Assembly (NCBI GenBank): GCA_000996355.1
Contig: LCAH01000005.1
Span: forward strand, 1 to 47,146
Length of the DNA stretch: 47,146 nucleotides
From: Candidatus Uhrbacteria bacterium GW2011_GWC2_41_11
GTDB taxonomy: Bacteria; Patescibacteriota; Patescibacteriia; UBA9934; GWF2-40-263
Reading direction: 5' to 3'
Shown in pieces: positions 26,478-34,170 of this stretch. The notes below the pieces were generated by a model, which saw only the letters and a program-made list of their open reading frames with translations, made no database searches and was not told where the DNA came from. Numbering within the stretch: the stretch's first letter is position 1; each line of letters opens with the position of its first letter. The position numbers and the translations under genes are program-made.

Positions 26478-27233
26478 TTAAAAAAAGGTTCGTTCTTTTG
26501 AGTTTTTTAAAAGGCTAAATGTTTCCTCGGCTGTATCAACCACTGAATACAGTTCCAAATCTTTGGATGCAATTGTTTTATATGTTTCCAACATATACTT
26601 TCGCACCCAAACAAATAACGGATCCCAAAAATCCTTTCCAACACAAATCACTGGAATTCGCTGCGCTTTTCCTGTTTGAATAAGCGTGATCATTTCAAAA
26701 AATTCATCCATGGTTCCAAATCCTCCAGGGAAAAAAACATAGGCCTGTGCGGAAGCAGCAAGCATGACTTTACGCGTGAAAAAATAATGGAATCCCCGAC
26801 CTCGATGCACATACGGATTAATACGCTGTTCTGTTGGAAGCTGAATATTCAGACCGATTGATTCTCCACCTGCCTCAACCGCTCCTTTATTTGCTCCTTC
26901 CATGACACCGGGACCACCTCCTGTAATCACGGTAAATCCGCCTTTTGCAAGTAAACGACCAAGCTTCTCCGCTTCTTTATACCATTTTGTCTCACTCGGA
27001 AATCTTGCAGAACCAAAGATAGTCACCTCACGGGAAGATTCTGAAAGAAACTGAAATCCTTCCACAAATTCGGCCATAATCCGAAAAATACGCCAAGTAA
27101 TATCAGCCATTTTTGGCGGTTCTTTCGGAGAAGAAGTGATCACTTCTGTGTGCGACAAAGGAATACGGCACAAACCTTCCATGTGGTTGGATTTTTTTTT
27201 GGATGAAAATGAAATTTGTTTAGACATAATCAT
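26478..27233 (-). CDS. LOG-family (TIGR00730) Rossmann-fold protein, lysine decarboxylase-like
   Basis: 251 aa from ATG 27233; the track start at 27431 runs through a terminator and into the next gene, so it is rejected (ATG 27227 is equally possible). Core motifs: VTIFGSARFPSETKWYKEAEKLGRLLAKGGFTVITGGGPGVMEGANKGA and YVFFPGGFGTMDEFFEMITLIQTG, the PGGxGTxxE signature of nucleoside 5'-monophosphate phosphoribohydrolases. Probable role: hydrolysis of nucleotide N-glycosidic bonds. No SD is seen; a -10-like GATACT lies at 27235-27240, so the message could be leaderless. Confidence 0.85.
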   Translation of the reverse strand: MIMSKQISFSSKKKSNHMEGLCRIPLSHTEVITSSPKEPPKMADITWRIFRIMAEFVEGFQFLSESSREVTIFGSARFPSETKWYKEAEKLGRLLAKGGFTVITGGGPGVMEGANKGAVEAGGESIGLNIQLPTEQRINPYVHRGRGFHYFFTRKVMLAASAQAYVFFPGGFGTMDEFFEMITLIQTGKAQRIPVICVGKDFWDPLFVWVRKYMLETYKTIASKDLELYSVVDTAEETFSLLKNSKERTFF

Positions 27234-27261
27234 GAGTATCTTAACATAAACACCACAAGAC

Positions 27262-27297
27262 AAAAAGTCGACCAGCATCATGCGGTCGACTTTTTTC
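27262..27297. terminator. Bidirectional-looking terminator
   Basis: Perfect 12-bp stem AAAAAGTCGACC / GGTCGACTTTTT with T-tracts on both strands; separates the sigma-2 module from the LOG gene. Confidence 0.85.
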
Positions 27298-27330
27298 TTT
27301 TCAAAAAAGGACGTGTAATAATCCCCTCTT

Positions 27331-27777
27331 TCAAAACGAAACAAAGTCTTCTTGTGGATGAGACGTAAAAAATCCGGCAGGAACGATAACAGGAGCTTCA
27401 AATTTTCCTGTATGATCCAAAAATAAACCATTCATATCTTCAAGCGGTCTCATTGAGTCAGTTTCTTCTGCAAGAGAAACCAAAGAAGATTTTTCTAAAA
27501 ATTGGATAGATATTTCTTCAGGAACTGTTCCTTCTCCTCCAAAAGAAAGTGTGGTAACCATCACAACAGCAACAACCATTCCTCCCATCAGAAAAGGAAT
27601 ACTTGTCTGAATAACCCTCACCCACACCAATGAAAAAAAAGTTGAATGAGCCGCAAATGGACTATTTAGAAGCGCACGCCGCAATGCATACCGATGTTGC
27701 ACATCCTCTTGGAGTGCCTCTTGTGTCTGAATGCATTCGAGGAGATGTTCAAGATTTGGAGGATGTTGGTATAGCAT
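27331..27777 (-). CDS. Putative membrane anti-sigma factor (module 2)
   Basis: 148 aa from ATG 27777, overlapping the sigma gene by 29 nt (track start 27810 overlaps by 62). Cytoplasmic residues 1-57 include a helical segment (LLECIQTQEALQEDVQHRYALRRALL), then one TM helix at 58-79 (TSIPFLMGGMVVAVVMVTTLSF) and a short extracytoplasmic domain of about 70 residues. No zinc-binding anti-sigma motif (HxxxCxxC) is present. The anti-sigma role is inferred from the layout and the overlap with the sigma gene. Confidence 0.65.
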   Translation of the reverse strand: MLYQHPPNLEHLLECIQTQEALQEDVQHRYALRRALLNSPFAAHSTFFSLVWVRVIQTSIPFLMGGMVVAVVMVTTLSFGGEGTVPEEISIQFLEKSSLVSLAEETDSMRPLEDMNGLFLDHTGKFEAPVIVPAGFFTSHPQEDFVSF

Positions 27778-28387
27778 AAAAATGAGACGTGGGGTGTTTT
27801 TTTTCTTCATCCAAAGACTCTATCTCGGTCATAAGGACATAAAGTTTTTTCACGGCACGATGGATGTGTGATTTTACTGTCGATTCCTTCATGTTCATTG
27901 TTTGAGCAATTTCTGCAAGAGACAATTTGGAAAAATAACGTAAACCCAAAATATTTTGCTGTTTTTGATTGAGTTTTGTTATGTGATATCGTAATTTTTG
28001 CATTTGTTGATTTTCTTCTTCCTGATCTTCTGTTTGTTGATAGGCAACATCTGGACGATACGATTCTTCCGCAGCAATCTCAGGTGATGATTCTAAAAGA
28101 AGGGGAAAAATCTGCACACGATATCGATAATAATTTCCCATTTGAGCAACCGCGATCGCAAAAAGCCAACACACAAACGGTTTCCCCGGACGAGGTTTAT
28201 ATCGGCGAATGTTTTTCAATGCATGAAAAAAAGTTTCACTTGTCAAATCTTTTGCTGTTTCGACATTTCCCGTCCGCCGCAAGAGAAACCCAAAGATCGG
28301 CTGGTAGTATATGTCATACAACCGACCGAATGCCTCTGGGTCATATTGGGCATGAGCTACCACCTCACTTTCTTCTTTATGTTCCAT
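27749..28387 (-). CDS. ECF-type RNA polymerase sigma factor (module 2)
   Basis: 212 aa. Region 2: FGRLYDIYYQPIFGFLLRRTGNVETAKDLTSETFFHALKNI; acidic linker (QQTEDQEEENQQMQ); region 4: LNQKQQNILGLRYFSKLSLAEIAQTMNMKESTVKSHIHRAVKKLY with a clear helix-turn-helix. ATG 28387 follows directly after a hairpin plus TTTTTT, leaving no room for an SD, so either translation starts at the GTG of residue 9 or the message is leaderless or attenuated. Downstream partner is the putative membrane anti-sigma. Confidence 0.92.
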   Translation of the reverse strand: MEHKEESEVVAHAQYDPEAFGRLYDIYYQPIFGFLLRRTGNVETAKDLTSETFFHALKNIRRYKPRPGKPFVCWLFAIAVAQMGNYYRYRVQIFPLLLESSPEIAAEESYRPDVAYQQTEDQEEENQQMQKLRYHITKLNQKQQNILGLRYFSKLSLAEIAQTMNMKESTVKSHIHRAVKKLYVLMTEIESLDEEKKHPTSHFYAIPTSSKS

Positions 28388-28394
28388 AAAAAAT

Positions 28395-28437
28395 GGAAGA
28401 CCTCAGAAAATCTTCGTGCATTTTTCAGAGGTCTTCC
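28395..28437 (-). terminator. Terminator/attenuator hairpin abutting the sigma-2 start codon
   Basis: 16-bp inverted repeat with one mismatch (GGAAGACCTC... / ...GAGGTCTTCC), followed on the minus strand by ATTTTTT and then immediately ATG of the sigma gene. It can end the upstream PEBP transcript or attenuate the sigma gene. Confidence 0.75.
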
Positions 28438-28519
28438 AAAAATAAAACTTGGCGACCTTTTCTATGAAGTTTATCGTTCAAAGTCAAAAAAAGTTGCACC
28501 TCTTTTTTTTATAGAAAAA

Positions 28520-28951
28520 TCACTTGCGTCGATATTTCCCTATAAGTTCCGCTTTTGCAATCACATTCGGTTCAATCAAAGCAAAAAAATGTTCCGCATT
28601 CACTCCTTCCACTCGCTCCATATTCAATCCGTAAAGAGTAAAAACATATCGATGTGTCCCTTTTGACGGACACGGTCCCCCATACCCACGTTTTCCAAAA
28701 TCATTTGCAAGTTCCTCTCCACCTGTCCGACCTCCTTGTGCCACCTCTCGAACAGACACCGGAATATTCACCACAAACCAATGGATAAACTGACCGGATG
28801 GAGAATCCGGATCCATACAAGACAATGCAAAACTTTTTACTCCTTCGGGGACATCTCCCCATTCTAAATGAGGCGCCACATCTGCCCCATCACAGGTATG
28901 AAGCACGGGAATAGAACCGTTTGGTTTGAAATCAACACTTTGAAGAAACAT
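28520..28951 (-). CDS. YbhB/YbcL family PEBP (Raf kinase inhibitor-like) protein
   Basis: 143 aa from ATG 28951 (track uses TTG 28960). Family motifs: HTCDGADVAPHLEWGDVPEGVKSFALSCMDPDSPSGQFIHWFVVNIP and GYGGPCPSKGTHRYVFTLYGLN, which form the anion-binding pocket (DPDSPSG, HW, GTHRY). Bacterial members are cytoplasmic or periplasmic and poorly understood; no signal peptide is seen here. It lies 5 nt after the stop of the upstream hypothetical gene, so the two are probably co-transcribed. Confidence 0.92.
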   Translation of the reverse strand: MFLQSVDFKPNGSIPVLHTCDGADVAPHLEWGDVPEGVKSFALSCMDPDSPSGQFIHWFVVNIPVSVREVAQGGRTGGEELANDFGKRGYGGPCPSKGTHRYVFTLYGLNMERVEGVNAEHFFALIEPNVIAKAELIGKYRRK

Positions 28952-28956
28952 AACAA

Positions 28957-29604
28957 TCAATGCATTTTTGCTTTTTTCTCTTCATGACGTGTTTTTAACT
29001 GAGAGAGAAATATCTCATCTTCCTCCAAAAATGATTGAATCTTTTTCACACAAAATTTAGATTCTTCTGATTTTTCAAGCCAATCAAAACAATGAGTACG
29101 AACATCTGCATTTCCCCGTAAAAAATCCGTCAATTTCTTTCCATATTTTTCTTCCCATTCATCAACAAATTCCTTTGTGGGAGGTTCCGATACCCACCCA
29201 TATCTTGCAGAGACATAGGCAAATATGACTTTTTTTTCCTTAAGGAATTCTGCAATTTTTTCAACAGAATCTTGTAATTCTTCGTGCATGGCATCCAAAA
29301 ATGGCTTAAGAATTTTTCGATCAAATGTTGATTTTAATATTTCGGAAGGATTCAAGGCAAAACGATCTGCATTCTTCTGATAAAATTCACGAGCGCGGGA
29401 ACCATAATTTTCTGCCCAAATCTGCAAAACAATATTCAGATCATCCATAAAATTTGCAACAAGACGCCCTGCATCTATTGCTTGAATCTTCCCAAACACA
29501 ACAAGACGATCCGCTTCTCTTTTCTCTCCGGGTGTAAGAATCAATGGTTCTTGTTTCGCTCTAATAAAATCATCAATTCCTTCGTGAGGCATGTCATTCA
29601 TCAT
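28957..29604 (-). CDS. Hypothetical protein, 215 aa
   Basis: Not recognised. Almost entirely helical and charged (LTPGEKREADRLVVFGKIQAIDAGRLVANFMDDLNIVLQIWAENYG; EELQDSVEKIAEFLKEKKVIFAYVSARYGWV; a Lys/Glu-rich C-terminus EEDEIFLSQLKTRHEEKKAKMH). No signal peptide or TM segment. Precedes the PEBP gene by 5 nt. Confidence 0.72.
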   Translation of the reverse strand: MMNDMPHEGIDDFIRAKQEPLILTPGEKREADRLVVFGKIQAIDAGRLVANFMDDLNIVLQIWAENYGSRAREFYQKNADRFALNPSEILKSTFDRKILKPFLDAMHEELQDSVEKIAEFLKEKKVIFAYVSARYGWVSEPPTKEFVDEWEEKYGKKLTDFLRGNADVRTHCFDWLEKSEESKFCVKKIQSFLEEDEIFLSQLKTRHEEKKAKMH

Positions 29605-29668
29605 ATAAATAAAACTTTTTTCTTATTGTAATGAAAAACATATTCCTTGTCCAAAATGTCTTTTTCTC

Positions 29669-29696
29669 TTGACAAAAACCAAAAATGTTCTAGGAT
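29669..29696 (+). promoter_or_regulatory. Promoter of the 135-aa orphan gene
   Basis: TTGACA, 16-nt spacer, TAGGAT. Confidence 0.7.
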
Positions 29697-29744
29697 TTAA
29701 AAAGATCTTTTTTGTTCTTTTTCTTTCGACGAAAGGAGAGATAC

Positions 29745-30152
29745 ATGCACGAAGACAATTACCATCTCATCACCAGTTGGGGTGGACTAAATCGGTCTCT
29801 AAAAGAAGGTCGGCTCAGTCTAAAAGAACTGGAGGAAGCTCTCTGTTTCTTCCGGTTCCGAACCGGACTGCATGAGCTGAAAATAAATGATTCATTCGCC
29901 TTTTTCGGAGCAGAAACAGCCGAAAAAAAATATAGGGAGATTATCCGTGTTCTCTCCAATAAAAATGGAGGAATTCGTTGGAGACAAGATCCGAATCATC
30001 TCCCTACATTAACTGATCTGGATGATTTCCTGGTCGAGAACGGATTTCCCTCATTCGCGAAATTTGTCCTGGATGGGGAGGAACGATATCAATGGTTCTC
30101 AATTATGCCAACCATTGTTTCTCGAGCAGGACTTATACTCATGGTTCATTGA
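29745..30152 (+). CDS. Orphan hypothetical protein, 135 aa
   Basis: Not recognised. Start fixed by SD GAAAGGAGAG before ATG 29745. Small soluble alpha/beta protein: HLITSWGGLNRSLKEGRLSLKELEEALCFFRFRTG, then EKKYREIIRVLSNKNGGIRWRQDPNHLPTLTDLDDFLVENGFPSF. No catalytic signature seen. Isolated unit with own promoter, SD and terminator, like the genes at 12532 and 18103. Confidence 0.75.
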   Translation: MHEDNYHLITSWGGLNRSLKEGRLSLKELEEALCFFRFRTGLHELKINDSFAFFGAETAEKKYREIIRVLSNKNGGIRWRQDPNHLPTLTDLDDFLVENGFPSFAKFVLDGEERYQWFSIMPTIVSRAGLILMVH

Positions 30153-30158
30153 CCCTCT

Positions 30159-30186
30159 AGCGTCCATCGTCGGACGCTTTTTTTTT
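30159..30186 (+). terminator. Rho-independent terminator
   Basis: AGCGTCC / GGACGCT (30159-30165 / 30172-30178) followed by TTTTTTTT. Confidence 0.9.
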
Positions 30187-30241
30187 TCAAATCTGTTATA
30201 CTTTTTTCAAGACATGAATATTTTTTCTTCATGCATACTCT

Positions 30242-31153
30242 ATGTTTTCTGGATCCCGATTTGAGAATTCTTTCCCAGGAGGTGGTTTTCATAGCGAAAC
30301 CGAACGAATACGAAAAGAACAAGAAATACCAGGCGAGGAATACATCCCGAGCACAGAGGATGAAATGCCTCTTGAAATGAAAAAAGAAGTCACTCGCATC
30401 GGACTCAACATCATGCGCAAAGTGTTTGCAAACATTCCGGATTATGTCGTGTTTGCAAGCACAGCCATGTCTTTATATGGATTAGAAGACGCCCCTGGAG
30501 ATTTTGATGCGACGGTTTCTTCAGAACAAACACTCAATCGAGTACGTGATCATTTGGCACGTGTACCTGGCGTTCAATTCAAGCATAACGGTTCATATAT
30601 CACCTCTCCATTGGATGGAACAAAAATTTTAAAAGGAAGTATTGTGATGGAATTTCCATCAACCAAACCAGGCGATAAATCGTCAAAGTACGCTTATCCA
30701 TTTGAAATTTTCTGCAAATCCACCCTCGTCCCGACGGAAACATTTCAAAAACAACATCGTGTTGAAGGTTTTAATGTTCTTACCCAGGAAGGCTTACAAC
30801 AGCAATACGCGAACAATACAAAAATGGAAGAACGTATTCAAAAATATATCGACCCAATTATTGACTATCTCACACATTCAGAAAGAGAACACCGCATTCT
30901 TGCAGAATTAGAACGCTGGCGAGCACATCAAGATTCTTCCTTTTTCTTTAAACCAATTGTTGGGGATATTCTTGATCAATTTGAAATACTTCCTGAAGAT
31001 TTGGAAAAATTCTATCAAATCAAACAAAAAAAATACGGAAAAATCTCTTCCGCAGATGTTGCGGAAATTCTCACAGGAGGTTTGAAAATTAAATTAAAAA
31101 AACGGCGAGAAAACATTCGAAAACTTATTGATTTTCAACGATTAGAGGTGTGA
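30242..31153 (+). CDS. Hypothetical protein, possible nucleotidyltransferase-fold
   Basis: 303 aa. The segment VFASTAMSLYGLEDAPGDFDATVSSEQTLNRV resembles the GGxAxxLYG...TxDxD region of AbiEii-like and other minimal nucleotidyltransferases, with one Asp pair visible (DFD). The C-terminal half is helical and basic (KKYGKISSADVAEILTGGLKIKLKKRRENIRKLIDF). The N-terminal 40 residues are polar and likely disordered. The fold assignment is weak; no partner toxin or antitoxin is adjacent. The 3' end overlaps the convergent AI-2E permease gene by 19 nt. Confidence 0.6.
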   Translation: MFSGSRFENSFPGGGFHSETERIRKEQEIPGEEYIPSTEDEMPLEMKKEVTRIGLNIMRKVFANIPDYVVFASTAMSLYGLEDAPGDFDATVSSEQTLNRVRDHLARVPGVQFKHNGSYITSPLDGTKILKGSIVMEFPSTKPGDKSSKYAYPFEIFCKSTLVPTETFQKQHRVEGFNVLTQEGLQQQYANNTKMEERIQKYIDPIIDYLTHSEREHRILAELERWRAHQDSSFFFKPIVGDILDQFEILPEDLEKFYQIKQKKYGKISSADVAEILTGGLKIKLKKRRENIRKLIDFQRLEV

Positions 31154-32199
31154 ACAGTTTTTGAAAAATCTTTTTGAAGAACCCCCGCTTTGTAAAGTTC
31201 CACAAGAACCAACACGGCAGAAAGAACCGTGGGACCCACAATCAAACCAATAGAACCAAACGTTTCAATGCCGCCAAGCATGAATACAAGAAGAAGAAGA
31301 GCGTGCATATGAGTGGTTCCTTTCATAAGGTACGGAGCCAAAAGATTATCAACGAGTCCAACAACCAAAATAGACCAAAGTGTCAACCCAACAGTTGCAA
31401 CCATATCTCCTGTAAAAAAGAGATAAACGATCGCCGGAACCATTACAAGACCAACTCCAACCAATGGAACTTGTGCAGCAACGACTGCAGCCGCTCCCCA
31501 AAGAAACGAGCCTGGCACCCCGAAAAAAGACATGCCGATCGTTGCAAAAATTCCCTGTGTTACGGCAACCATAAGTGCTCCGAATACAACGGAACGCACA
31601 GTTTCCACAATACGCTGCATAATCGCCTCATCCACCGTGTCTCGAAACGGACTCAATATCAAAATTTCTCGGCGCAGTTTATTCCGATCTGCGAGAAGAT
31701 AATACAAGGCAATAAAAAAGAGGATGGTGTTTATAGCAAATTTTGTGGAACTGGAAAAAAGATCATCCACATGTCCAAAAATCCATTCAGCAACACTTTT
31801 TGCAACTGCATTCAAATCCAACGCCAGCACCCGTTCACGTAAAAAAGAAGGAAGACTTTCTAACATGGCTGCAACCTGAACACGCGAAATCCACCCTCCG
31901 TCTCCCAGAGAACTTTGTAATAATTCCGTTGCTTGTCGAACCATGAGTAAAAGAACAAAAAAGATAGGAACGGCAATTAAGAGAAAAACAGCAAAAACCA
32001 AAAGAGCTGCGGCAAGTTTTTTTCGCTTGATCAATTGTTCAAGACGTTCATGAATTGGTGCACAAACAATGGCCGCAATTCCAGCTGTCAAAAGAGTAAG
32101 AACAAATGACTGAATCGTTGTCCAAGCAAGAAAAAGCACGATGACAGAAATCAAAAGAAAAAACCATCGTTCCAAAGACATTGAATGTTCCATGCGCAT
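31135..32199 (-). CDS. AI-2E family transporter / PerM-like permease
   Basis: 354 aa with about eight membrane segments. The first three helices, a long soluble loop (LLQSSLGDGGWISRVQVAAMLESLPSFLRERVLALDLNAVAKSV) and the C-terminal block GALMVAVTQGIFATIGMSFFGVPGSFLWGAAAVVAAQVPLVGVGLVMVPA...NLLAPYLMKGTTHMHALLLLVFMLGGIETFGSIGLIVGPTVLS are typical of the family. Substrate unknown; members range from signal exporters to Na+/H+ antiporters. A perfect -10 (TATAAT, 32208-32213) lies 8 nt before ATG 32199 and no SD is visible, suggesting a leaderless message. Confidence 0.92.
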   Translation of the reverse strand: MRMEHSMSLERWFFLLISVIVLFLAWTTIQSFVLTLLTAGIAAIVCAPIHERLEQLIKRKKLAAALLVFAVFLLIAVPIFFVLLLMVRQATELLQSSLGDGGWISRVQVAAMLESLPSFLRERVLALDLNAVAKSVAEWIFGHVDDLFSSSTKFAINTILFFIALYYLLADRNKLRREILILSPFRDTVDEAIMQRIVETVRSVVFGALMVAVTQGIFATIGMSFFGVPGSFLWGAAAVVAAQVPLVGVGLVMVPAIVYLFFTGDMVATVGLTLWSILVVGLVDNLLAPYLMKGTTHMHALLLLVFMLGGIETFGSIGLIVGPTVLSAVLVLVELYKAGVLQKDFSKTVHTSNR

Positions 32200-32298
32200 A
32201 TAAATCTATTATAGATGAAAGTTCTTTCTTTCTCCAGACAAAAAAATCTATTCCTCATTCCTAACACCCAACATATATCACCTATTTGTCACGATCTC

Positions 32299-32327
32299 TT
32301 GACAAATATTTTTATTTATGGTAAACT
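32299..32327 (+). promoter_or_regulatory. Distal promoter P1 of the structured RNA
   Basis: TTGACA, 17-nt spacer ending TGG, TAAACT. Confidence 0.7.
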
Positions 32328-32377
32328 TATTTTTGTAAGGTTGAAATAAATAATAAACCAACATTTGTTACAAGCTA

Positions 32378-32406
32378 TTGACAAAAATTTTCAACCGTGG
32401 TATGCT
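32378..32406 (+). promoter_or_regulatory. Proximal promoter P2 of the structured RNA
   Basis: TTGACA, 17-nt spacer ending TGG (extended -10), TATGCT; predicted start near 32413. Confidence 0.8.
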
Positions 32407-32456
32407 AGAAGAGTTATAAAATTCAAATTAGTTCCCTTTCAGCATTTTTGGAAAAA

Positions 32457-32483
32457 ACAGTTTGAGAATCGAAACTGTTTTTT
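32457..32483 (+). terminator. Internal terminator-like hairpin near the 5' end of the structured RNA
   Basis: ACAGTTT / AAACTGT (32457-32463 / 32472-32478) followed by TTTTT, about 45 nt after the predicted start. It could attenuate the long transcript or release a short RNA. Confidence 0.55.
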
Positions 32484-33143
32484 CTAAGAATCGTGAGCGG
32501 GAGCGTTGTTATTCCGAAATCTCCCCCACGGCGTTGGCTGGATCATGGCATCAAAAGGATGGCTTATCCCCTGATGTATTGTTACATCAGACCCATCCCC
32601 CAACAATAGCCACCCGGCCGCGCATCGATGGCAGATTCGGGGACTGCCTGCCAATCACTTGTTCCCCGATTTTACCACCCGCGGGCGTCCCATCCCTACC
32701 AGGCATTCATCATCAGGCAGGGACCCTCGCGAATTTTTTGAAAGCCACCCCACCACTCTATCGAAAATACAGAGTCGGAGGGGCTGGCGATAACCAAGGG
32801 TCATTTTTCAGACCCATGAGAGTCCCTTTGGACTCATGAAAGAGAGAACAGAAATGTTCCTAAGACAATTTTGTAGACGATAGGAGACTAAGAGAGGGTC
32901 TCCGTTAACAAAAAAACTCTCTGAAGAAGGTGTACCCAGGTCTACCTTTAAAACCTGGCTTAGTCGCTTGTTGGTACCAACCCCCTATCGGCGCTGCTTC
33001 GCAACCGGGGGTCTGGTCGCACCGGAAAAACAGGTGACAAAAAACCAAAAACTTCTTCGAGAATCCCTCGACACGGCCCCACAACCATCGGGCGCCTACG
33101 GGATTAAAAATCTCGGAGAAAAACCAAGAAAGGAGGGTGAGAC

Positions 33144-33176
33144 ATGGCTTATTGTCATGAATCACCATTCTACTGA
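33144..33176 (+). CDS. Possible 10-codon mini-ORF inside the structured RNA
   Basis: AAGGAGG, a strong SD, lies 8 nt before ATG and the frame reads MAYCHESPFY then TGA. It is too short to judge by coding signals. The SD stands out because the rest of the region has no translatable frame. Confidence 0.25.
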   Translation: MAYCHESPFY

Positions 33177-33398
33177 ACCAAGGGGAGTCGACGACACCGA
33201 CCAGGCATTTTTGCCGGAGTTGCTCGTCGTGCGCGAAAAGCCAATCGACTCCCCCCACGCGAGACATCTTTTGGGGAGTTGATACGGGCTACCGCGGGCG
33301 CCTTTCGCCTGCGTCGGAGCCTTGCTGTCGGCTCCCCTTGTCTTTTGAGGACTTGAAGAAAATGCTTCGAGAATTCAAAAGAGGAAGAGACGACTCTG

Positions 33399-33434
33399 AA
33401 AATCCGCCCTTAACCCGGGCGGATTTTCGTTTTT
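33399..33434 (+). terminator. Rho-independent terminator of the structured RNA
   Basis: Perfect 11-bp stem AAAATCCGCCC / GGGCGGATTTT followed by CGTTTTTT. Confidence 0.92.
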
Positions 33435-33462
33435 TCTGATTTCACGTTATGATCTTTTTGTT

Positions 33463-34167
33463 ATGAAACAAGAAATACGCCTCAATAAATTCCTTGTCAG
33501 TGTTGGTGCATGCTCCCGCCGAGAAGCAGATCGTCTGATTGAGGACGAAAGAGTGAGTGTGAATAGAACTCCAGCTCTTCTTGGACAAAAAGTCACAGGA
33601 AAAGAAATCATCACGATTGATGGAGAACCTGTTGGCAAACCACCCACAAAACGTATCTACATGGCATATCACAAACCTATTGGCATTATTTGTACAAGCG
33701 ATCCGAATGCAGAAGACAATATTATTGAAGCGATCAATTTTCCCGAACGTATTTTTCACATTGGACGACTGGACGTTGCTTCTTCTGGACTCATTCTTCT
33801 CACAAACGACGGAGATATCGTGAACCATATTTTACGTGCAGAAGAACAACATGAAAAAGAATATGTGATCCAAACAGATCGACCTCTCACAGATATTTTT
33901 CTCCATCGCATGGAAACAGGTGTGGTCATAGACGACCGCCACACCCTTCCGGCAACAGTTAAAAGACTGGGACCTGATCGTTTTACTCTGACCCTTATCG
34001 AAGGACGCAATCGTCAAATTCGCAAAATGTGCGAAGCACTTGGTTATGAAGTCAAACAACTCAAACGTATTCGTGTCATGAATATTCAACTCGGAGATCT
34101 TCCGCCCGGTCGTTGGCGATTTCTCACTCCACAAGAAGAAAAAGAATTGTTGGAAAACAAAAAATAA
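33463..34167 (+). CDS. rluF: RsuA/RluB-family pseudouridine synthase, RluF-like
   Basis: 234 aa. N-terminal S4 RNA-binding domain (IRLNKFLVSVGACSRREADRLIEDERVSVN), then the catalytic domain with HIGRLDVASSGLILLTNDGD, where the Asp of GRLD is the nucleophile, and EGRNRQIRKMCEALGYEVKQLKRIRVMNIQLGDLPPGRWR. The segment IYMAYHKPIGIICTSDP...DNIIEAINFPERIF is closest to RluF, which modifies 23S rRNA near the peptidyl-transferase centre. The exact target is inferred. A TATGAT lies 9 nt before ATG and no SD is present, so the message may be leaderless. Confidence 0.88.
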   Translation: MKQEIRLNKFLVSVGACSRREADRLIEDERVSVNRTPALLGQKVTGKEIITIDGEPVGKPPTKRIYMAYHKPIGIICTSDPNAEDNIIEAINFPERIFHIGRLDVASSGLILLTNDGDIVNHILRAEEQHEKEYVIQTDRPLTDIFLHRMETGVVIDDRHTLPATVKRLGPDRFTLTLIEGRNRQIRKMCEALGYEVKQLKRIRVMNIQLGDLPPGRWRFLTPQEEKELLENKK

Positions 34168-34170
34168 AAA

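Larger units (their letters stand above)
32413..33434 (+). ncRNA. Candidate large structured noncoding RNA, about 1.02 kb
   Basis: The stretch 32200-33462 has no credible gene. It is clearly GC-richer than the flanks and packed with inverted repeats. Examples: CTGATGTA/TACATCAG enclosed by GGATGG/CCATCC (32557-32598); GGCAG/CTGCC (32630-32648) whose loop TCGGGGA pairs with TCCCCGA at 32663 (H-type pseudoknot); GGGTC/GACCC (32798-32815); GAACA-GAAA-TGTTC (32846-32859); GGAGAC/GTCTCC (32883-32903); CCAGGT/ACCTGG; GGGGAGTCGA/TCGACTCCCC (33182-33254); CGCGGGCG/CGCCTGCG; GGAGCC/GGCTCC (33316-33335). Two strong promoters precede it and a terminator ends it. It lacks landmarks of tmRNA, RNase P RNA, SRP RNA, rRNA or group II introns that I could see. 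Family unknown. Confidence 0.7.

Noticed and set aside
26478-27431. 317-aa form of the LOG-family protein
   Set aside because: The extra 66 residues run through a strong terminator and into the anti-sigma-like gene, and are not family-like.
32462-33282. ORFs 32462-32839 (+), 32905-33267 (-) and 32968-33282 (+) in the GC-rich island
   Set aside because: They overlap on both strands, lack SDs, have unlike codon use and no recognisable motifs; hairpins run through all of them. The island is better explained as RNA.
32413-33434. Known large RNAs: tmRNA, RNase P RNA, SRP RNA, group I or II intron
   Set aside because: No tRNA-like ends or tag frame with tmRNA 5' consensus, no RNase P CR-I/CR-V pattern, no SRP tetraloop motif, no domain V hairpin or intron core could be found by eye.
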